This document shows positions 60,255-64,000 of a stretch of 64,000 bases of DNA, one piece after another (the stretch's first letter is position 1; each line of letters begins with the position of its first letter). The notes under the pieces were generated by a model. It ran no database searches. It had not been told where the DNA came from and saw nothing but the letters and a program-made list of their open reading frames with translations. The DNA is from Mycolicibacterium porcinum (lineage in GTDB: Bacteria; Actinomycetota; Actinomycetes; Mycobacteriales; Mycobacteriaceae). Location of the stretch: contig MVIG01000020.1 in NCBI GenBank assembly GCA_002086835.1, positions 1 through 64,000 of the forward strand, read 5' to 3'. The translations under genes were made by a program, and so were the position numbers.

Positions 60255-61318
60255 CTTCCACCACAAGCACTACCAACGTGGAACTGCCCGCCCTCGGCGA
60301 GGCGGTCACCGAGGCCACCATCACCCGGTGGCTCAAATCCGTAGGTGATGAAGTCCAGCATGACGAACCCTTGCTCGAGGTCGCCACCGACAAGGTCGAT
60401 ACCGAAGTCTGCTCACCCGCAGCCGGAATCCTGACTCAGATCATCGAGCCGGAGGACTCCATGGTCGAGATCGGTGCGGTCATCGCGGTGATCAGCGCTT
60501 CCGATGCAGCGCCCAACGACGACACGGCCCATGAGCCAGAGAGGGTTCCAGAGGTCGCCGAGCCGGAGCCTGACCCTGAACCTGAGCCGGTTGAATCAGC
60601 AACGGAGCGCGTCGAGAAGCTCTCGCGGATCCGGCGCACGATTGCTCAGCGCATGCTGACATCGCTGCAGACATCGGCACAGTTGACGACAGTTGTCGAA
60701 GTCGATCTGACCAATGTCGCGCTGGTGCGCAGCCGCAATAAAGCCGAATTTGAGGCCCGAACCGGCCAGAAGCTGTCCTACCTGCCGTTTGTCGTCAGCG
60801 CTGCCGTGGAAGGCCTTGCGGCACACCCGGTGATCAACTCTTCCCTGAACGCCGACTGCACCGAGGTCACCTATCACAGTGCCGTCCATCTAGGTGTTGC
60901 GGTAGATAGTGACAAGGGTCTGATGGTGCCGGTGATCCGCAACGTCGAGTCAATGACGCTGGCCGGCTTGGCAGCGGCCATCGCGGCATCAGCCCTGGCG
61001 GTGCGGTCTGGGACTGTACGGCCCGACGATTTGTCGGGAGGAACTTTCACGATCACCAACACCGGAAGCCGCGGTGCGCTGTTCGACACCCCGATCATCA
61101 ATCAACCCCAATCGGCCATCCTGGGTGTCGGAACAGTGGTCGAACGACTGGTCCCTGGACGCGACGAGCTCGGCAACCTCGTGGTGAAGACCAGTTCAAT
61201 GGCCTACCTGTCGCTGTCCTATGACCATCGGATCATCGACGGCGCCGACGCCGCACGCTATCTCGGCACCGTGCGCCATCGCTTGGAGCGCGGTTTCGAC
61301 GATGCGGACCTTCGATGA
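60251..61318 (+). CDS. Dihydrolipoamide acyltransferase (E2) without an E3-binding domain
   Basis: 355 residues. One N-terminal lipoyl domain (LPALGEAVTEATITRWLKSVGDEV, lipoyl Lys48 in TDKVDTE), a Glu/Pro-rich linker, then directly the catalytic core (TERVEKLSRIRRTIAQRML ... YDHRIIDGADAARYL, with His and Asp of HxxxDG). The usual peripheral subunit-binding domain of about 35 residues between linker and core is not visible. Transfers acyl groups to CoA. Start overlaps E1 stop; its own stop overlaps the next gene. Confidence 0.88.
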   Translation: MTSTTSTTNVELPALGEAVTEATITRWLKSVGDEVQHDEPLLEVATDKVDTEVCSPAAGILTQIIEPEDSMVEIGAVIAVISASDAAPNDDTAHEPERVPEVAEPEPDPEPEPVESATERVEKLSRIRRTIAQRMLTSLQTSAQLTTVVEVDLTNVALVRSRNKAEFEARTGQKLSYLPFVVSAAVEGLAAHPVINSSLNADCTEVTYHSAVHLGVAVDSDKGLMVPVIRNVESMTLAGLAAAIAASALAVRSGTVRPDDLSGGTFTITNTGSRGALFDTPIINQPQSAILGVGTVVERLVPGRDELGNLVVKTSSMAYLSLSYDHRIIDGADAARYLGTVRHRLERGFDDADLR

Positions 61319-61626
61319 TAAAAGAACCGCGAAAAACGGGACGACCTACAAACATCAACTCGCACAAGCTTACTGAAACTGGCCGCATGCTCTCGTTTGT
61401 GGCTCGATGGGCGCCATTCGATCACGGCGACGAGTACATCTTGCCGGAGTTCGGCATCGCACCGTCGACCTTCTATCGTCGAGTGCTGGCGCTCGTTCAG
61501 GAGGCACCACCCCAGGCAATGCGCGAATCCGATCGAGAACGGGTGATCGGAATCTGTTCGGCGAAACTCGCCGCTCTCGGCGTTTCCGAGCGAACTCATG
61601 CGGCCAATCACCCGCAGAGCTCTTGA
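61315..61626 (+). CDS. DUF3263-like small protein in the E1-E2 operon
   Basis: 103 residues: ETGRMLSFVARWAPFDHGDEYILPEFGIAPSTFYRRVLALVQEAPPQAM resembles the DUF3263 helical domain of small mycobacterial DNA-associated proteins. The basic N-terminus (KEPRKTGRPT) fits nucleic-acid binding. Starts in an ATGA overlap with E2. It might regulate the operon; function unknown. Confidence 0.7.
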   Translation: MIKEPRKTGRPTNINSHKLTETGRMLSFVARWAPFDHGDEYILPEFGIAPSTFYRRVLALVQEAPPQAMRESDRERVIGICSAKLAALGVSERTHAANHPQSS

Positions 61627-61666
61627 CCATCGAGGCCGAATGCCCTCTCGTACGTAGGGCCGCATC

Positions 61667-62410
61667 GTGCTGAACACGATCGACCGCACCGGGAAGGTGC
61701 TCGATCTCTTCACGGCTGAGACACCAGAGTGGGGTGTGACGGCGGTGTCCGCGAGGCTGCAACTGCCGAAGTCGACGACCTTCGACATCATGTCAAGCCT
61801 TGCGGCAATTGGCCTGTTGCAACAGACTTCAGGCGACCGCTATCGACTCGGCTGGCGCGTTCTGCTCATCAGTCGTCGGCTCATGAGTTCCAGCTGTTTC
61901 GACGCCAATACAAATCGCCGGGTGGCAGCGCTCGCCCACCAGCTCTCAGCTGTGGTGACCGTAGGCGCGTGGGATGGTCGAGGCGTTGTCTGCATCGCCA
62001 ATGCATCCGCAGATCGGACGGACCCGATAGTTACTCGCGGAGTTCATATTTCCGGTCACACTTCGGCACTCGGGAAGCTGCTCATGGCACACCTACCGTG
62101 GTCTACGGTTGAAGAACTCATCGACCGCAACGGATTGCCGAGGCTCACAGAGAACTCGGTGGTTGAGGTGAACATGTTGCGTGCGCAGCTCATCTCCGCG
62201 CGACGCGACGACATCGCGATAGAGCACGGTGAAACCATCCAGGACCAGTCATGCATTGCCGTAGGCATCCATCAACGTGACCACCGGGCGGTTGCGGCAT
62301 TGTCGATCAGCGCACCGACGGAACGCCTTCTGAACCGTAGAGAAGAGTACTGTCGCATTGCCCGCCGGACTGCGCGTAGCCTCGTCGAGAACGCAGTTCC
62401 GCCGCACTGA
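61667..62410 (+). CDS. IclR family regulator
   Basis: 247 residues: HTH WGVTAVSARLQLPKSTTFDIMSSLAAIGLLQQTSGDRYRLGWRVL and the IclR GAF-like ligand domain (VVTVGAWDGRGVVCIANASADRTDPIVTRGVHISGHTSALGKLLMAHL, IQDQSCIAVGIHQRDHRAVAALSISAP). GTG 61667 with AGGG upstream. Follows the E1-E2-DUF3263 operon by 40 bases, same strand; it may control it or the downstream SDR. Confidence 0.9.
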   Translation: MLNTIDRTGKVLDLFTAETPEWGVTAVSARLQLPKSTTFDIMSSLAAIGLLQQTSGDRYRLGWRVLLISRRLMSSSCFDANTNRRVAALAHQLSAVVTVGAWDGRGVVCIANASADRTDPIVTRGVHISGHTSALGKLLMAHLPWSTVEELIDRNGLPRLTENSVVEVNMLRAQLISARRDDIAIEHGETIQDQSCIAVGIHQRDHRAVAALSISAPTERLLNRREEYCRIARRTARSLVENAVPPH

Positions 62411-62461
62411 ACCGTCAAGGCCCACAACTGAGTACGACACATCGAGCCGCGAGCCCGCATG

Positions 62462-62710
62462 TCAGCAAGGCAAGGTGGCTCTCGCCGCACACGGTTGAGC
62501 CGTGTGGGTCGGCCGGGCGAACGGGGTTGCCAGCTCCTTCGGTGCCGTTGACCGCGTCACCGTGGCCGACGGCAGATCGTCGGTACGCGCCAAGCTGATC
62601 CCCGTGACGTCACTTCCATGGCTGAAACACATCGCACCCATCGTTACCGCTGCGGCTACACCCATCACCGCTGACAGCATCTTGACTCGTCCAATAGTGC
62701 TGGCTCCCAT
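62462..62710 (-). CDS. Small secreted or membrane-anchored protein
   Basis: 82 residues. Hydrophobic N-terminal segment MLSAVMGVAAAVTMGAMCFSH and a Thr/Ala/Pro-rich tail (TRSTAPKELATPFARPTHTAQ) as in many small mycobacterial exported proteins. The ATG at 62710 has GGGAGA upstream and the start region can pair with its own leader (62768-62777). Function unknown. Confidence 0.55.
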   Translation of the reverse strand: MGASTIGRVKMLSAVMGVAAAVTMGAMCFSHGSDVTGISLARTDDLPSATVTRSTAPKELATPFARPTHTAQPCAARATLPC

Positions 62711-62777
62711 GGTGTTCTCCCATCGAACGTGACGGCCGGCGGATACGCCGGAAGGCCGATTTCAGTGATGGGAGCCA
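62701..62777 (-). promoter_or_regulatory. Leader that can pair with the start codon region
   Basis: On the minus strand the leader segment TGGCTCCCAT (62777-62768) is perfectly complementary to the first ten coding bases ATGGGAGCCA (62710-62701). A CCGGCG-GATA-CGCCGG hairpin lies between them (62736-62751). Pairing would hide the start codon, so translation may be structure-controlled. Confidence 0.5.
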
Positions 62778-62982
62778 CATTGCCAACGAAACGTGATGTA
62801 CGTCATTATCCGTCCGACTATTTCGGATGAGCTTCTTCTCCGCGTATCCGGGGAACGGCTGGCCGGATTCTTCTGCACCCCAATATGTCTGACCACCAGC
62901 GTCCGCCCGGTCCGATGCCGGCACAACAGCGAGATCCCCGTTGGGTCTGCTGGAGTGACTGGTGTAGAGCCCTTCTCTGTCG

Positions 62983-63804
62983 CTAACCGTCACTCGGTGC
63001 TGCGGCACCGTCGCTCAGGGACCGCTGCAGGCGACGCATTCTCGCAATCCACCCGTCATAGTCCGCGCCCTTGCCACGGAACATACCCAGGACCTCCGGG
63101 TGGGGTAGAACCATGAAGCGCTCCGCGCGTACAGCGCGGACCGTCTCCGCCGCGACGTCCGCTGCGCTGATGACGCTGCCGGACTTGATGATCGACTGTG
63201 CGCCGATCCGGCGTGACAGGCCTGAGGAGGAGCGCATTGCGGCGAGAAGGGGCGTGTCGACTCCGAGCGGACACACACAGCTCACTCCTATTCCCTCCTC
63301 GCCGTGGGCGATTGCAAGCCATTCAGCGAATCCGATCGCGGCGTGTTTGGTGACCGCGTACCCCGCCGCGCCCAGTTGCGTCAGCAGGCCGGCCGCGGAT
63401 GCGACCGACACGAAGTAACCGCTGCCGCGGCTGCGCCATCCCGGTAACAGCAGCCGGGCGGCATTGACATGAGCGCGCAGGTTGATCGCAAGGACCTTGT
63501 CCCAGTCGGCGGATTCACCGAGGCCCGCAGCTCCCACGATGCCGGCATTGGCGACGAAGATGTCAACGGGCCCGAAGTGTCGTTCGGCCTCAGCGATCAA
63601 GCTGGTCACGCCGTCAACGGTCGATGCATCCGCCGGGATGCTCGTCGCCGCGTCACCGATGCTCCTGGCCGCTTCGGCAGCGTCATGCTCGTCGAGGTCG
63701 CCGATGACGACCTGTGCTCCATTTCCTGCGAGTTCGACGGCCAGTGCCCGGCCGATTCCTGATCCACCGCCGGTGACGACAGCAACCTTGTTCTCGATCT
63801 GCAT
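62983..63804 (-). CDS. SDR family oxidoreductase
   Basis: 273 residues; TGGGSGIGRA cofactor motif, ANAGIVGAAG, SVASAAG, YAVTK (YxxxK), and PLGVDTPLL. The C-terminal extension (VLPHPEVLGMFRGKGADYDGWIARMRRLQR) is typical of long SDRs acting on acyl or steroid substrates next to acyl-CoA ligases. Probably cotranscribed with the ligase partly present at 63854-64000. Confidence 0.9.
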   Translation of the reverse strand: MQIENKVAVVTGGGSGIGRALAVELAGNGAQVVIGDLDEHDAAEAARSIGDAATSIPADASTVDGVTSLIAEAERHFGPVDIFVANAGIVGAAGLGESADWDKVLAINLRAHVNAARLLLPGWRSRGSGYFVSVASAAGLLTQLGAAGYAVTKHAAIGFAEWLAIAHGEEGIGVSCVCPLGVDTPLLAAMRSSSGLSRRIGAQSIIKSGSVISAADVAAETVRAVRAERFMVLPHPEVLGMFRGKGADYDGWIARMRRLQRSLSDGAAAPSDG

Positions 63805-63853
63805 TCTGATCCCATCCCCGTCGGTTTGAGGTGACCGCAGTGGCGATGTCGAT

Positions 63854-64000
63854 TCAGCGGGGCAGCACGGTGACGGGAATCTCGCCGGAGTGGTATCGCT
63901 GCCGCATCAGCTTCTTGTCGTATTTGCCGACGCCGGTGCGGGCGATAGAGCCGACCACGGCCCACCGCTCGGGCAGCCACCATCGCTGTACGCGCTCCTC
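63854..64000 (-). CDS. Acyl-CoA ligase (AMP-binding), C-terminal end; 5' part outside window
   Basis: 48 codons plus stop visible. EERVQRWWLPERWAVVG is the end of the AMP-binding C-terminal domain and TGVGKYDKKLMR contains the invariant catalytic Lys of fatty-acyl-CoA ligases. Immediately upstream of the SDR in the transcription direction, so likely the same operon. Confidence 0.85.
   Translation of the reverse strand, partial: EERVQRWWLPERWAVVGSIARTGVGKYDKKLMRQRYHSGEIPVTVLPR

Noticed and set aside
1..64000. CRISPR arrays, rRNA genes and replication origins
   Set aside because: No regularly spaced repeats, rRNA-like sequence or iteron clusters were seen on reading the window.

Overview
The window is high-GC actinobacterial DNA and reads as a Mycolicibacterium-type (fast-growing mycobacterial) chromosome. 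This rests on an EspC-like/DUF1023 hydrolase pair of the type VII secretion world, DUF5313 and DUF2834 membrane proteins, a GH6 cellulase, many TetR-controlled redox genes, frequent GTG/TTG starts, and promoters whose -10 box sits 6-7 nt before the start codon (leaderless). The species cannot be named from sequence alone.

Region 1 (1-9.5 kb) is accessory. On the minus strand, TniQ/TnsD-like, TnsA-like, TnsB-like and TnsC-like proteins form a Tn7-like transposition module (234-6838). Facing away from it is a tight three-gene operon (7251-8775): a stand-alone colicin E3-type ribosomal RNase domain with the D-H-E catalytic spacing intact, a 115-aa protein of unrecognised function whose start overlaps the toxin stop, and an ImmA/IrrE-type zinc peptidase. 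This cargo is the best candidate for an undescribed toxin/defence system. A small HTH gene with a 35-bp palindrome over its ribosome binding site closes the accessory block. Element ends could not be assigned.

Region 2 (9.6-31 kb) is chromosomal metabolism with local regulators: TetR plus acyl-CoA dehydrogenase, SDRs, tartrate/malate-type dehydrogenase, a tiny secreted protein with a strong terminator, a luciferase-like monooxygenase, a Rieske oxygenase divergent from TetR, PhzF, a ThiD-like kinase, an XRE-cupin/PaiB-like pair, RidA/VOC, GH6 cellulase, and an FAD dehydrogenase divergent from TetR. It also holds a large serine protease-NUC1 nuclease fusion (19.5-21.5 kb) that looks like a conflict-system effector.

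Region 3 (30.6-36 kb) has a BlaI/M56 sensor pair, a DsbA/CcdA-type thiol redox pair and a divergent L,D-transpeptidase around a 25-bp palindrome, which suggests one envelope-stress regulon. Next to it is a solitary phage-type contractile tail sheath gene.

Region 4 (36-45 kb): a long GAPDH is followed by a polyamine-type ABC binding lipoprotein, an AraC regulator, an amidohydrolase and two APC permeases. A 36-nt piece of the gap gene is repeated at the far side of this block.

Region 5 (45-51.2 kb): a lipoprotein, a DUF1023 hydrolase and an EspC-like gene, then three tRNA genes (Arg-ACG, Arg-CCG, Leu-CAG), a duplicated-motif secreted protein and a two-component system.

Region 6 (51.2-64 kb) is amine and 2-oxo-acid metabolism: a kinase-aminotransferase fusion coupled to an internally deleted amine oxidase, Lrp regulators, a CadD remnant, a TetR/esterase pair around a double palindrome, a short E1-E2 oxo-acid dehydrogenase operon, an IclR regulator, an SDR, and the C-terminus of an acyl-CoA ligase running off the window.
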